From positions 1,736,001 to 1,800,000 of the forward strand of contig NC_011832.1 in assembly GCF_000021965.1 (NCBI RefSeq): DNA of 64,000 bases, given 5' to 3'. The notes under the pieces are model-generated. The model made no database searches, was not told the origin of the DNA, and was given only the letters and a program-made list of their open reading frames with translations. The position numbers and the translations under genes are program-made. Positions 17,595-27,044 of the stretch are shown piece after piece. The first letter of the stretch is position 1. Every line of letters starts with the position of its first letter. This DNA is from Methanosphaerula palustris E1-9c. Lineage in GTDB: Archaea > Halobacteriota > Methanomicrobia > Methanomicrobiales > Methanospirillaceae.

Positions 17595-18224
17595 TCAAAC
17601 AGATTTTTTTGCTTCAAGAATTATGGATTTTAGACCCGAAGTTGCCTTGGAGATATCGGGCTGACTGACCACGGCAGAGATGACTGCCACCCCCGCTGCC
17701 CCGGCACGGATTACTTGAGACACATTGGAAGCATTGATCCCCCCGATGGCCAGAACCGGGACAGTCAGATCATCACAGAGCGCCGCGAGCAGATCAAACC
17801 CACGTCCCGCGCCAGCATCGATCTTGGAGGGTGTTGAGAAGAGGGGACTGAGTGCGACATAATCAGCACCATCAACCACAGCCCGCCGCCCCTCTTCCAC
17901 TGAACCAACCGAAACACCGATGATTAGATCCGGAGCGACTTTTCGGGCGGCCCGGACTGGGAGATCGTCCTGGCCGAGATGGACGCCGTCAGCGCCCGAA
18001 GCGAGAGCGATATCGAGCCGATCATTAACAATGAAGAGCGCCCCGGCCGAGGTGGTGATCGTACGGATCAACTCTGCTGCAGCGAACAGATCACGACCAG
18101 AGGCAGATTTGTCGCGGAGCTGGATCACATCCGCACCACCAGCAACAGCAAGGGCAGCGACTTCAGCATGCGATCGACCCAGTGAGAGATCAGGGTCAGT
18201 GACCACATAAAGGGAGTACGGCAT
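17595..18224 (-). CDS. thiE: Thiamine-phosphate synthase ThiE
   Basis: A 209-residue TIM barrel that joins HMP-pyrophosphate and thiazole phosphate to form thiamine phosphate. Conserved segments are VIQLRDKSASGRDL, the metal/pyrophosphate-binding FIVNDRLDIALASGADGVHLGQDDLP, the ALSPLFSTPSK loop and VLAIGGINASNV, ending GAAGVAVISAV. Usual length for the family. It follows thiM by 6 nt and is probably cotranscribed with it, giving a thiazole-salvage pair. No TPP riboswitch could be recognised upstream of thiM. Confidence 0.95.
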   Translation of the reverse strand: MPYSLYVVTDPDLSLGRSHAEVAALAVAGGADVIQLRDKSASGRDLFAAAELIRTITTSAGALFIVNDRLDIALASGADGVHLGQDDLPVRAARKVAPDLIIGVSVGSVEEGRRAVVDGADYVALSPLFSTPSKIDAGAGRGFDLLAALCDDLTVPVLAIGGINASNVSQVIRAGAAGVAVISAVVSQPDISKATSGLKSIILEAKKSV

Positions 18225-18230
18225 TTGATA

Positions 18231-19028
18231 TCAGAGGATCCGGATCTTCGCACCCGCAGAGAGCACAGGCGGCGTCAGGGCTGCGACCTCGTCCATAAGC
18301 GCCACCTTGAATGACGATGGCCCAAAGGCTCGTTTGGCTGCTTTTTCACCAGCCAGACCAAAAGCAGCCAGTGCAGCTGCAGTCGAGCAGACCTGATCCC
18401 GCGACCCTGCTGCAAACGCCCCAGTCAGAGACGAAGCCATACACCCAGTCCCAGAAACAACCCCCATCCGAGGATCCCCATTGTCGATCAATACCACCCG
18501 ATCGCCATCAGTCACGATATCAGTCGCACCACTCATCGCCACAGTACAGGAGTACGCATTCACCAGAGATTTACAGACCGCCACCGGATCCCCGTCAAGC
18601 CCGGCTGAATCCACCCCTCGGACCCTGCCGGCTGCACCGGCCAGCAGACCGATCTCGCCGGCATTCCCCTTGACCACCGCCACCTGAAGTTCAGTCAGCA
18701 ACCGTCGGGCACTCTCCGTCCGAAGCATTGTAGCCCCCGCACCAACAGGATCGAGGATCACAGGCACCTCAAGATCATTGGCCGCTCTTCCTGCTATCAG
18801 CATCGCAGATATCTGGGATTTCGAAAGCGTACCGATGTTCAGCACCAGGGCACCAGCCATAGCGACCATCTCGGCCACTTCCTCAGGAGCCTCGGCCATC
18901 ACCGGGGCAGCACCGATGCAGAGCGTGATATTGGCACAGTCATTGATGGTGACAGCGTTGGTTATGTGATGGACAAGAGGTTTCTTCGTTTGAAGATCGT
19001 TCAGAGCGGATGCCAGATCGAGAGTCAT
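18231..19028 (-). CDS. thiM: Hydroxyethylthiazole kinase ThiM
   Basis: About 265 residues of the ribokinase-like ThiM family, which phosphorylates 4-methyl-5-(2-hydroxyethyl)thiazole for thiamine salvage. Visible are [21 protein letters not shown] at the N-terminus, the [11 protein letters not shown] motif, VKGNAGEI and the anion-hole/catalytic [12 protein letters not shown]. The ATG at MTLDLASAL is chosen over a GTG nine codons upstream because the conserved region begins immediately after it. First gene of a two-gene unit with thiE. Confidence 0.93.
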   Translation of the reverse strand: MTLDLASALNDLQTKKPLVHHITNAVTINDCANITLCIGAAPVMAEAPEEVAEMVAMAGALVLNIGTLSKSQISAMLIAGRAANDLEVPVILDPVGAGATMLRTESARRLLTELQVAVVKGNAGEIGLLAGAAGRVRGVDSAGLDGDPVAVCKSLVNAYSCTVAMSGATDIVTDGDRVVLIDNGDPRMGVVSGTGCMASSLTGAFAAGSRDQVCSTAAALAAFGLAGEKAAKRAFGPSSFKVALMDEVAALTPPVLSAGAKIRIL

Positions 19029-19474
19029 AGATTTCAACACCACAGGCAAACCCACCTCAGGCCGGCCTGAATCATATGATTGTACCTGTTCGATCCGAAC
19101 ATTAATCTAAGTATGGGAAATGCTACCAAAAAACAGCATGAAGGTTCAGATTTACCAGAAACCGGAACCTACCCCTACAGATCTCCACTTTCACCATACA
19201 CCCAACAATTACCTGGATTGAGATTCCACAATAAAAATCCTCCCTGACAGTTCACTCACCATCCACATTTTTATCCATAAGATTGTGATCGTTCCCTCGA
19301 CTGGGCTATGACCCCAGGGAACCAGGGCAATTGTGCTGATCGTCACAGGATATCCACGAGAAGAAGATGGAACCACCCGATTAACGAGATGATCCATCAT
19401 CAGTATCAAGATCATAAACCGTATGATGCTATATACTAAATATAGAACGTGATGACAAAAATGATGGGAAAAAT
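19029..19474. other. Intergenic region, no gene seen
   Basis: About 445 bp between the EcfT stop and thiM, both on the minus strand, so it holds both the end of the ecf message and the thiM promoter. I looked for TPP-aptamer consensus pieces (CTGAGA, ACCTGATCTGG) on the minus strand and did not find them. A 68-codon minus-strand frame at 19209-19415 has no recognisable family. Confidence 0.4.
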
Positions 19475-20272
19475 TCAGGGGATCTGCATGAAGACCGTCG
19501 TAGCGAGAAAACCTCCCGCTGCGATCAACATCACCACGATCGCCAGGTAGTCAACCCTCCGAAGACTCCGGTCACGGAGCGAGGTCTTCTTCGGATTTCG
19601 GTACCCACGAAGATCGATCGTCAGCCCGAGCACATTCGCCTTGGCCAGCGCATTGGAGACCAGTGGAATGATGATCGGAGTCAGGGTTCGCATCGCACCC
19701 CGAAACCCACGACCAGGGTTGTAAGCCCGTGCCAACTGCGCTTCATGTATCCGCTGCCCCTCAAGCTGCAGACTTGGGATGAAACGAAGCGCGATCAGAA
19801 ACATCAGTGCATAATCTGCCGGCATGTGCATCTTCAACATGGCGTGGACCAGGTCGTGCGGCTGCGTGGAGACAACCAGCAACTGGAATCCAAAGAGCAT
19901 CGCAAAGAACCGAAGGGAGAGGAGCAGGCCGAACTGGACCGCACCGATCGTAATCGGAACCATTCCACCGATCAGAGGCACCCCTGCAGGTATCAGCGTT
20001 CCCATCACTGGACCGGCCTGCATCGTCAGAACCGTCAGCAGCACCAGCGAGATCGTCAGCGAGACGAGTAGCGGCACCTGCCTGAGGAGTTCTTTATGTA
20101 ACCCCGATGCCAGCGCAATCAGAAAGAGCACAATCACCAGCGCCGATACAGATACAATACTGGACGAGGTGATCGCCAGGATCGCAACCAGCACCACCAG
20201 CACCAGTTTGGTGATCGGATTCAGTCGGTGAAGGAAACTGTCTATGCTGACGTATTGCATAATCTGCTGCAT
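19475..20272 (-). CDS. ecfT: ECF transporter transmembrane protein EcfT
   Basis: A 265-residue membrane protein of the CbiQ/EcfT family. It has about five to six hydrophobic helices and the two cytoplasmic coupling motifs with Ala-Arg-Gly type pattern: EAQLARAYNPGRGFRGAMRTL and the preceding RFIPSLQLEGQRI region. It couples the ATPases to the substrate-binding S component. It overlaps the ecfA stop by about 30 nt, ending an S-AA-T operon. The substrate is set by the S component. Confidence 0.88.
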   Translation of the reverse strand: MQQIMQYVSIDSFLHRLNPITKLVLVVLVAILAITSSSIVSVSALVIVLFLIALASGLHKELLRQVPLLVSLTISLVLLTVLTMQAGPVMGTLIPAGVPLIGGMVPITIGAVQFGLLLSLRFFAMLFGFQLLVVSTQPHDLVHAMLKMHMPADYALMFLIALRFIPSLQLEGQRIHEAQLARAYNPGRGFRGAMRTLTPIIIPLVSNALAKANVLGLTIDLRGYRNPKKTSLRDRSLRRVDYLAIVVMLIAAGGFLATTVFMQIP

Positions 20273-21735
20273 ATCACACCTCCGCCACCATACTGCGTAT
20301 CTGCAATGATCATTCCTTTCTCAAGCAGGACAATCCGATCTGCGTAGTCCTGTACAATCTGCATATTATGCGTGACCATCACGATCGTATGTCCCTGCTG
20401 TTGCAGTGCCAGAGCAATCTCCATCACCCGGGTCGACTCTCTGGCGTCGAGCCCGGTGGTCGGCTCATCGAGGACGATCACAGCCGGTTGCATCGCAATG
20501 ATACAGGCGACGGCAAGTCGCTGTCGTTCACCCCGCGAAAGCGAACGGGGATAGACTGTCTGCATCCCGCTGAGGCCGACCTGGTCGAGCACAGCAGAGA
20601 CCCGTTGATCGATATCATCGACCCCCAGATTCTTCAACCCAAACGCAATCTCCCGCTCGACACTCTCCTCAAAGAGCATCGTATCTGGGTTCTGGAAGAC
20701 CAATCCAACAATCCTGGCCAGTTCGGTGATCTGTTGTGAAGCAGTGTCGACCCCCTTGATCATGATCGTTCCTTCAGTTGGCCGGAGAAGACCGTTCAGG
20801 TGCTTGATCAGCGAGGTCTTTCCAGACCCGTTGTCACCGATGAGCGCAACGAACGATCCAGCGCTGATCGAAAGATCGATCCCTTTCAGGGCTTCGAACT
20901 GATCATATCGATGAACCAGCCCACGAATCTCAATCACCGGCGGGTCGGTCATTGTATCGACCCGATATTCAGTCTGCCTGCAACAGGTCGACTCGTCGAC
21001 GATCAGATGGTCACGGTGGAGCACCTTTCGGATCTTTTCGTCTTTAAGCAGGTCTTCAGGTGATCCTTCTGCCACGATCGCCCCCTCGTCGAGAAAGATC
21101 ATCCGGTCAGCAAGCGTGATCAGAGCGTCGAGTTTGTGCTCGACCAGCAGTACCGTCTTTCCTTCATTCTTCAGATCTGAAAGGATATGGAAGAGCATCT
21201 GCGATCCCTCCTCATCCAGTTCTGAGGTTGGCTCGTCAAGGATCAGAATATCAGTCCCGAGGGCGAGGGTGGCAGCGATTGCGACCCGTTGCTTCTGTCC
21301 TCCTGAAAGAGTGTATGGGGCACGGTCCCGAAGTTCTTCTGTTCCCGTAATCGCAAGGACATGCTCCATCCGCCTGATCAGTTCCTCACGGGGCAGATCC
21401 AGATTTTCAAGACCCGAGGCGATCTCTTCTTCAACAGTTGTGAAGATCAACTGCGCATCGGCATCATCAAAGACAATCCCAATGTGCTGACCCAGTTCCT
21501 CGACACCACTGAACGCTGACACATCCTTTCCAAGGATTGCGACCTCACCAGTGGCTTTTCCACCATAATCATGGTGAAGAATACCTGAAGCAGCCAGGGT
21601 GAGCGTGGTCTTTCCGGCACCAGTTGGCCCGGTCACGATCACGACCTCACCCTTTTTGACAGAGAAAGAGAGATCATGAAGAGCAGGGGTGCTCACCCCC
21701 GGATAGGTGTAGGAATAATGAGAGAGGGAGATCAT
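20242..21735 (-). CDS. ecfA: Duplicated ECF ATPase (EcfA-EcfA' fusion)
   Basis: A 497-residue protein with two ABC ATPase domains in tandem. Domain 1 (about 1-235) has Walker A GPTGAGKT, signature LSGGQKQR and Walker B LILDEPTSELD. Domain 2 (about 262-490) has GDNGSGKT, a slightly variant signature LSRGERQR and VIVLDEPTTGLD. Fusing both ATPases removes the need for two genes (EcfA and EcfA'). The first codons overlap the S-component stop (ATGA) and the end overlaps ecfT, so all three are translationally coupled. Confidence 0.92.
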   Translation of the reverse strand: MISLSHYSYTYPGVSTPALHDLSFSVKKGEVVIVTGPTGAGKTTLTLAASGILHHDYGGKATGEVAILGKDVSAFSGVEELGQHIGIVFDDADAQLIFTTVEEEIASGLENLDLPREELIRRMEHVLAITGTEELRDRAPYTLSGGQKQRVAIAATLALGTDILILDEPTSELDEEGSQMLFHILSDLKNEGKTVLLVEHKLDALITLADRMIFLDEGAIVAEGSPEDLLKDEKIRKVLHRDHLIVDESTCCRQTEYRVDTMTDPPVIEIRGLVHRYDQFEALKGIDLSISAGSFVALIGDNGSGKTSLIKHLNGLLRPTEGTIMIKGVDTASQQITELARIVGLVFQNPDTMLFEESVEREIAFGLKNLGVDDIDQRVSAVLDQVGLSGMQTVYPRSLSRGERQRLAVACIIAMQPAVIVLDEPTTGLDARESTRVMEIALALQQQGHTIVMVTHNMQIVQDYADRIVLLEKGMIIADTQYGGGGVICSRLCNTSA

Positions 21736-22256
21736 TCCCTGCCCCTCAGGACAATCCGTGCAGACGGGAAGTACAGGAGCTGCACAATTATTGCATTGGC
21801 AAGTGCAGCCAGAGTCACGATCGGAACGATCACCACAATATAGGCACCGAGGGTCGCATAGGTACTCAGGATCTTAGGCGCCATCATCACCATCGAGATG
21901 ATCACGAATGTTAAACCGCTGGCAATCGTTGCCAGAAATGTCGTGAGACCCGGACCAAAGGACGGCCGGCTCTTCAATACGCGGTACAAACCCAGGCAGA
22001 CCAGGGCACCGATCGGCTCACTGATCAGGTTACCCGGTGGAAAGATCGAATGGCTGATCAGAGCACTGATGATCCCGGCAACCAGCCCAATCCCCAGGGC
22101 TTCTGTTACCGTCGGCAGGATCAGGATGACCGCCAGACAGTAGAACGCGATCACCAGGTTGGCCACAATAGGTCCTGGGATGATCAGCGACAGATACCTG
22201 ACGATCGCCCCGATGGCGAGCAGAATACCAGCGATCGCAATGTCACGCGACTTCAT
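21732..22256 (-). CDS. ECF transporter substrate-binding (S) component, substrate unknown
   Basis: A 174-residue very hydrophobic protein with five to six helices, starting MKSRDIAIAGILLAIGAIVR, with conserved-looking IISALISHSIFPPGNLISEPIG and ending ARIVLRGRE. Size, topology and position at the head of an ecfA-ecfT operon identify it as an S component. It does not clearly match ThiT, BioY, RibU or CbiM types. The nearby thiM-thiE pair hints at a thiamine precursor and the upstream mobA-like gene at something else; neither is strong. GGAG lies 10 nt before the ATG. Confidence 0.7.
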   Translation of the reverse strand: MKSRDIAIAGILLAIGAIVRYLSLIIPGPIVANLVIAFYCLAVILILPTVTEALGIGLVAGIISALISHSIFPPGNLISEPIGALVCLGLYRVLKSRPSFGPGLTTFLATIASGLTFVIISMVMMAPKILSTYATLGAYIVVIVPIVTLAALANAIIVQLLYFPSARIVLRGRE

Positions 22257-22337
22257 GCTGAATCAACTCCGAGCAGGGCATTCAATCGGCTAAGCATTAT
22301 TGTAGAGATCGTCATTATACACATAATAATACCTCGA

Positions 22338-22353
22338 TGTATAGTATTGTACA
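22338..22353. promoter_or_regulatory. Imperfect palindrome upstream of the ECF operon
   Basis: TGTATAGTATTGTACA (12 of 16 positions self-complementary) lies about 85 nt upstream of the S-component start within an AT-rich patch. Its left half, TGTATAGTAT, is identical to that of the palindrome at 1368-1385. It may be an operator; this is inference. Confidence 0.35.
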
Positions 22354-22430
22354 TTCAAGCATAATAATATATCGACAATACACACAATTTTCAAAATTTG
22401 AAATCCAGATAAAGAGAGATCGATCGCAGT

Positions 22431-23018
22431 TCAACGGGTGTTAATCGCGTCGAGGTCTTCAATCTTATTGATATTGGTGAAAGTCTTCAGAGTGGGATCG
22501 ATTCCGCGCAGTTCGTCAACAGGCAGATATAAAGCGTCAAGGCTCCGAATCATGGCCCTCAGAGAGAGAGATTCGTGGGAAGCCAGGTATGAGAGAAGCG
22601 ATTCACGGCGGTAGACCGCATGGAGCGGTTCGAGCATATCATTATTCCATGATGGGATCACGGCATCATATCCGTCGATTGCATTGAAGAGATAATCGAC
22701 GACTCCCCCGTGAATACAGGGCATATCACAGGCAGAGACAAATATCAGATCCCCCGATGCCGCAAGAACTCCAGCATGCAACCCACCGATCGGTCCAATG
22801 CCCTGCCTGACATCTTTCGTGCACAGGATCGATGGAAAAGCAGAGAATCTGGAACATTGCTCCTCATTTCTGGCGACAACCACGATCTCGTCAACCACCT
22901 GACGAAGCGTGTTCAGCAAACGCTCGATAAATGTTGTCCCATCATATGAAAAGAAATACTTCTCCCGCCCCTCTGCACGACGGGCCTCACCGCCCACCAG
23001 GATTATCGCGGATCGCAC
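22431..23018 (-). CDS. mobA: MobA-like molybdopterin nucleotidyltransferase
   Basis: About 195 residues of the NTP-transferase fold: ILVGGEARRAEGREKYFFSY is the nucleotide-binding loop with its Arg and Lys, GPIGGLHAGVLAASGDLIFVSACDMPC carries the metal-binding Asp, and EPLHAVYRRE is the usual downstream motif. MobA attaches GMP to molybdopterin to form the guanine dinucleotide cofactor used by formate and formylmethanofuran dehydrogenases. A longer frame begins 28 codons upstream, but the GTG before RSAIILVGG has GGTGA at a good distance and gives the standard N-terminus. Confidence 0.8.
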   Translation of the reverse strand: MRSAIILVGGEARRAEGREKYFFSYDGTTFIERLLNTLRQVVDEIVVVARNEEQCSRFSAFPSILCTKDVRQGIGPIGGLHAGVLAASGDLIFVSACDMPCIHGGVVDYLFNAIDGYDAVIPSWNNDMLEPLHAVYRRESLLSYLASHESLSLRAMIRSLDALYLPVDELRGIDPTLKTFTNINKIEDLDAINTR

Positions 23019-23248
23019 GCTCAGGTCACCAGTCGGGGAGAGGATTCTGAAAACCAGATCTGGTTCATAAAACCGGCATGGGTAGACGCTTCGATCTGAC
23101 AACGGGTCCTAATCGCGACCACGGTCCCAGCCCAGAGAACCAACACATTCATCTTCATCGCTCCATTTCACAGCACAGGGATCGTTGGAAATGCATTTTA
23201 TCCGGCCCCCCCGATCAGCAGTTCTTATCTTATTCTCCATAAACTCAC

Positions 23249-23695
23249 TTATACCTCACGGCACGAAAGGCGTTGCTCCATCGCCAGGAGAGCCAGTTTG
23301 ATCGAGATATCTGGCGTATATCCCCCAGGACCATGAGCAGCCACGATCCGATGGCAGGGGATCAGCAGCGGAGTTCTATTCTGCTTCATCGCCTGACCGA
23401 CGACCCGAGGTCCAGTGCCGACAGAATAGGCGATCGAGCCATAGGTGGCGGTTGAACCATAGGGCACCTGCCTGACAGCCCGGTAAATCCGAGCATTGAG
23501 ACTGTCACCGTCTGTTCCGGGAACAGAGAGAGGGTTCAGGTCGACAGATTCGCCGTGAAGGTACCGGGAGAGAAGGGGAGGGATCTCGCCTGATGGTTCT
23601 TCATCAGAGAACCAGATCCGGTAGACTGATCCTTCCTCCCAGACCACATGGACGGACCAGTCCTGAAATCGATCAACACCCTCCTTCAACGCCAT
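23249..23695 (-). CDS. ogt: Methylated-DNA-[protein]-cysteine S-methyltransferase
   Basis: A 148-residue O6-alkylguanine-DNA alkyltransferase. The C-terminal domain has VPYGSTATYGSIAYSVG (HTH region), the Arg finger in PRVVGQAMKQNRTPLLI and the acceptor C114 in IPCHRIV. It transfers alkyl groups from guanine O6 to its own cysteine. Its start overlaps the end of the XPD-like helicase gene by 10 nt, so the two repair proteins are coupled. Confidence 0.93.
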   Translation of the reverse strand: MALKEGVDRFQDWSVHVVWEEGSVYRIWFSDEEPSGEIPPLLSRYLHGESVDLNPLSVPGTDGDSLNARIYRAVRQVPYGSTATYGSIAYSVGTGPRVVGQAMKQNRTPLLIPCHRIVAAHGPGGYTPDISIKLALLAMEQRLSCREV

Positions 23696-25698
23696 CTCTT
23701 GAGTGCCTCTCGAAATGTTGAAGCATCGCAGGGTTTCATCTCCTGCTGCATCCAGGGAGAAAGACCGCTTTTTACCCGCTCCTCCCAGAACCGTTTCTCG
23801 CCGAGCACCAGTACCCCGCGATCCTCAGGTGTCCTCAATACCCTACCGAGGGCCTGGGTGGCCCGATTGATGGCAGGGAGCGTGTACGAGATGAACTCTC
23901 CCTCCTCACCGAACTTGTGCCTGAAGTAGTCGATCACCATCTTTCGAACCTTGTTGAACGGCGCCAGTGGGAGCCCGATGACGAGTGCCCCGCTCAGCAT
24001 CTCCCCACGGTAATCGAGCCCTTCACTCCATTTGCCACCACAGACCGCAAACATCATACCAGAAGCCCCATGTCGGGGAAGGTCCATAAAGGTCTTCAGC
24101 GCGGCCCCGGCATCGGCCGAGTCCTTGGGCTCGATGAAGAGCGTTCTACCCGAGACCTTGCGCCGGCACCGCTCGGCAAAGGTCTCAAGCAGTTGATAGG
24201 AGGGGAAGTAGACAGCGATGTTCCCTTTGACCGTCGCAAATGCAGCGATATAGTCATCGATAGCTGCGAGATTTCCACTGCTCTGACGCATACTATACGC
24301 GGTGGTGATATCGGTGCTGCAGAGGATCAGCCTGTTCTTCGACGGGAACGCGTTCGGCAGCGAGATCGTTGTCACCGGCAGATCCCCGAAGTAATACCGC
24401 CGGTAACTCTCCACTGGTGAAAGGGTTCCACTGATCAGGATGCAACAGGCGTGAGCCCGGGCAATGGTCTGTAACTGATCGGCAGGGTCAATGTTCCGAA
24501 CCTCGAGTGTTATCCGTTCCTCTTCCAGCCGTCGGAAGACGGTCAGGAATGCGGGGTCTGCAGATGAACGATAGATCCGATAGAGGAAATCGGCCAGTTG
24601 TTCGACCGCGGTCTCCTTGTATTCGCCGGCCTTGGTGTTCTTCTCCCGAACAAATTCGGTTATTGTCTGCAGGTCTTCGACCACCTCTTCGATCTGGCGG
24701 TACAGCGATCCCCGAATAACCATCCGATTGAAGATCGATGGATCAAACCAGTCCTCTATCTCGGTGGACCGTTTCAAGGCCTGCATAAAGTTGGAGATCT
24801 GCGGCAGCACCTGTTCCACCGGCTCCACACAGTTCAGATGCTTCCGGAGTGCAGCCAGTTCATGCGAGGCCAGTTCGAGAGATTGGTCATCGAGCGAAAC
24901 GCTCTGGATGCTCTGTACAGTGTCACCGCAGTTATGCGCCTCATCGATCAGCAGCAGCACATCGCCAGGCGATTCGATCCCAAGGGATGTATACAGCTGG
25001 TCACGGATCTCATCGGTGAACAGGTGGTAATAGTTCAATACAACGACATCGGCATGTCTGGCTGCGTGGAGCATCGCCTCGTACGGGCAGATATCCCCAC
25101 AGAGTTCATGAAGCTGCCGGGGGGCGACTGCTTCTGCTCCAATCCGGTCTGCCCGGGAACGGAGTTGCCCGGAAGGGACCATCTTCAGAGAGAGATCCTC
25201 GCTCTGGACAAAGATCCTGCTGTTGATATAATACGGACAGATGATTGGATGCTCCTTGTCCATACGCCGAATCTGGTTCCGGATCTGAGGATCCTTCGCC
25301 GGATTGAGCATTCCCTTCTGGGCCTGCTCGCGCATCAATGCCGAGGAGAAGGCCTTGACCCCCTCGCACCGTCGATAGACATCCCCTTCCCCACCGAGCG
25401 GACACATCGACCCCTTACCAACCAGATAGGCAAATTTCAGGGAGCGTTGTTTCTTTCGGATCAGTTGGAGTTCCCGGATGAAGGTGTTCAACTGGCTGAC
25501 AGTCCGGACAGCGACGATCACCTTCCTCCCCCTGCTCTCACTGAGCAGCGCCGCAATCACACTGGACTTCCCGCTCCCGGTGGGTGCGTCGATCATCGCA
25601 ATCCCCCCCTGCGCCGCTATAGCAGCAGAGGTCTCGAGCATCTCCCGCTGATAGGGCCTGTACGCGCTGTACGGGAACCAGTCGTCAAGTGCAGTCAT
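23686..25698 (-). CDS. XPD/Rad3-like superfamily 2 helicase with Fe-S cysteines
   Basis: A 670-residue DinG/XPD-type 5'-3' DNA helicase. Walker A is DAPTGSGKS (38-45). The Fe-S region has C99 (GSMCPLGG), C111 (RRCEG), C200 and C204 (LCGDICPYEAM), followed by VVLNYYHLF. The Walker B box is VLLLIDEAHNCGD, and the C-terminal motifs include LISGTLSP, VCGGKWSEGLDY and QALGRVLRTPEDRG. Archaeal homologues open DNA in repair. It is followed directly by ogt. Length matches the family and no lesion is seen. Confidence 0.9.
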   Translation of the reverse strand: MTALDDWFPYSAYRPYQREMLETSAAIAAQGGIAMIDAPTGSGKSSVIAALLSESRGRKVIVAVRTVSQLNTFIRELQLIRKKQRSLKFAYLVGKGSMCPLGGEGDVYRRCEGVKAFSSALMREQAQKGMLNPAKDPQIRNQIRRMDKEHPIICPYYINSRIFVQSEDLSLKMVPSGQLRSRADRIGAEAVAPRQLHELCGDICPYEAMLHAARHADVVVLNYYHLFTDEIRDQLYTSLGIESPGDVLLLIDEAHNCGDTVQSIQSVSLDDQSLELASHELAALRKHLNCVEPVEQVLPQISNFMQALKRSTEIEDWFDPSIFNRMVIRGSLYRQIEEVVEDLQTITEFVREKNTKAGEYKETAVEQLADFLYRIYRSSADPAFLTVFRRLEEERITLEVRNIDPADQLQTIARAHACCILISGTLSPVESYRRYYFGDLPVTTISLPNAFPSKNRLILCSTDITTAYSMRQSSGNLAAIDDYIAAFATVKGNIAVYFPSYQLLETFAERCRRKVSGRTLFIEPKDSADAGAALKTFMDLPRHGASGMMFAVCGGKWSEGLDYRGEMLSGALVIGLPLAPFNKVRKMVIDYFRHKFGEEGEFISYTLPAINRATQALGRVLRTPEDRGVLVLGEKRFWEERVKSGLSPWMQQEMKPCDASTFREALKRWR

Positions 25699-25826
25699 AC
25701 TGTATACCTATCTGCGCACAACGCCTTTTTTACTATCTGATGAAGTCCCCCTTCTGCTGCGGAGGTGATGAAAGAAAAATGAAATTTTCTGAAGAGACCG
25801 AGGCGATCGCCACGTGTAGTGAAGTT

Positions 25827-26945
25827 CTAGGGGATGATCTCACAGCCATTGAACTTGTGATGACAGAAGTCAGTCAGCGTGATGAGTCCCTCCTGAATCA
25901 TCTCCCGGACTTCAGGAAGCGCTGCTGCCAGCGTGGTGTAAAGATGGTGAACCGTGTCACAGACCACCGCTCTCCCTTCCTCCGGCCATGGAGCAATGAT
26001 ATTAGAATACAAACACCGTCCGCCACAGAATTCTGAGATTGAACAGTCTCCGCAGGAACCACCGACCATCACCTGTTTCAAACCTTTTGGGTCGACGGTC
26101 GCAATATTCCCGAGGTAATACTGTTTCATCCCGATCATCACCGGACAGGGAACGATCGATCCATCAGTCAGGATCGTGTAATTCGCATACCCCGATCCGC
26201 ACCGAAGAAGACTTGCCCGCCCAAGAAGCAGGTCTTCCATCGTGTCGAGGAACGGATACCACCTGAGCACCTGCCCCTGCTCACGCATCATCCTGATCCA
26301 GTACGCAACCAGTCTGCTGATCCCAGGGTTGTACGAAGACTCGACCCAGCGGACAAAATCCCGATCCTGATAGTCGTGCGAGAAATTGGCATCGAGTTGC
26401 CAGTGGAGCGAGGTGAATGGATAGCCGGAATTCTCTGCAAGTCCCCTGACCGCGGCATAGATATCTGTCTGCTCGTCGACGGTCATCCGCCCGATCAATT
26501 CGCCGGTAAATCCAGATGCAGAGAGTCCCTGTACTGCAGATATCACCTTATCGAAGGTTCCCTCGCCCCGATGCAGGTCGGTCAGAGGTTTCGGACCATC
26601 GATCGAGACCAGGATCGTATCAAGGTCAGCCACCACTCCCGGGTTCAACTGGCTCAACAGTACACCATTGGTATGCAGCAGGAACTTCGACACCGGGGCA
26701 TGGTGCACTATCTCCTCGATGAGATCGCTCCTGAGCAGTGGTTCACCCCCATAGAAGGTCAGGGCCGCCTCTGGATCCCGGGCCAGAAACGAATAGAGTT
26801 TATCAAGGTCGATGTCCAGTTCAACAGGGAGCGCACAATCTATCTCTCCAAACTCATCCTCACCCTCAAGGCTTTCAAACGCCTTTCCTCTACAGTACGA
26901 GCAGCAGAGATTGCAGTTGTCGGTCAAGATCAGATGGTAATACAA
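25827..26945 (-). CDS. Radical SAM/SPASM enzyme, putative peptide-modifying type
   Basis: A 372-residue protein. C11-x3-C15-x2-C18 (CNLCCSYC) binds the SAM-reducing 4Fe-4S cluster; TFYGGEPLL is the SAM-binding Gly motif. The C-terminal SPASM region has LRCGSGYANY, IVPCPVMI and CGDCSISEFCGGRCLYSN with the late VVCDTV, enough cysteines for one or two auxiliary clusters. Such methanogen proteins are generally annotated as putative peptide-modifying enzymes; the substrate is unknown and no short precursor gene was recognised nearby. The start codon is TTG (AGGA 7 nt upstream); homologues begin with the same M-Y-H-x-I-L-T pattern. It is divergent from purB. Confidence 0.82.
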   Translation of the reverse strand: MYYHLILTDNCNLCCSYCRGKAFESLEGEDEFGEIDCALPVELDIDLDKLYSFLARDPEAALTFYGGEPLLRSDLIEEIVHHAPVSKFLLHTNGVLLSQLNPGVVADLDTILVSIDGPKPLTDLHRGEGTFDKVISAVQGLSASGFTGELIGRMTVDEQTDIYAAVRGLAENSGYPFTSLHWQLDANFSHDYQDRDFVRWVESSYNPGISRLVAYWIRMMREQGQVLRWYPFLDTMEDLLLGRASLLRCGSGYANYTILTDGSIVPCPVMIGMKQYYLGNIATVDPKGLKQVMVGGSCGDCSISEFCGGRCLYSNIIAPWPEEGRAVVCDTVHHLYTTLAAALPEVREMIQEGLITLTDFCHHKFNGCEIIP

Positions 26946-27044
26946 AAGAATCCTTTATACTTCGGTTAAGAACATAAATAATCGTTTTCCTGGATTTGGA
27001 TCTGCATCCCTTTTTTATGGATACCCACGCAATGATCCAGTAGT

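Noticed and set aside
19209-19415. 68-codon minus-strand ORF in the ecfT-thiM gap
   Set aside because: No recognisable family, no ribosome binding site noted; probably chance.
17195-19474. TPP riboswitch for the thiM-thiE operon
   Set aside because: No recognisable TPP aptamer consensus (CTGAGA with a downstream ACCTGATCTGG-like arm) on the minus strand upstream of thiM.
24598-25740. 380-codon plus-strand ORF opposite the XPD-like helicase
   Set aside because: It lies wholly antisense to a well-conserved helicase and has no domain pattern of its own.
25779-26036. Plus-strand ORF near the radical SAM gene as a precursor peptide
   Set aside because: Most of it is antisense to the radical SAM gene and the Cys residues arise from that overlap; it is too long and not repeat-like.
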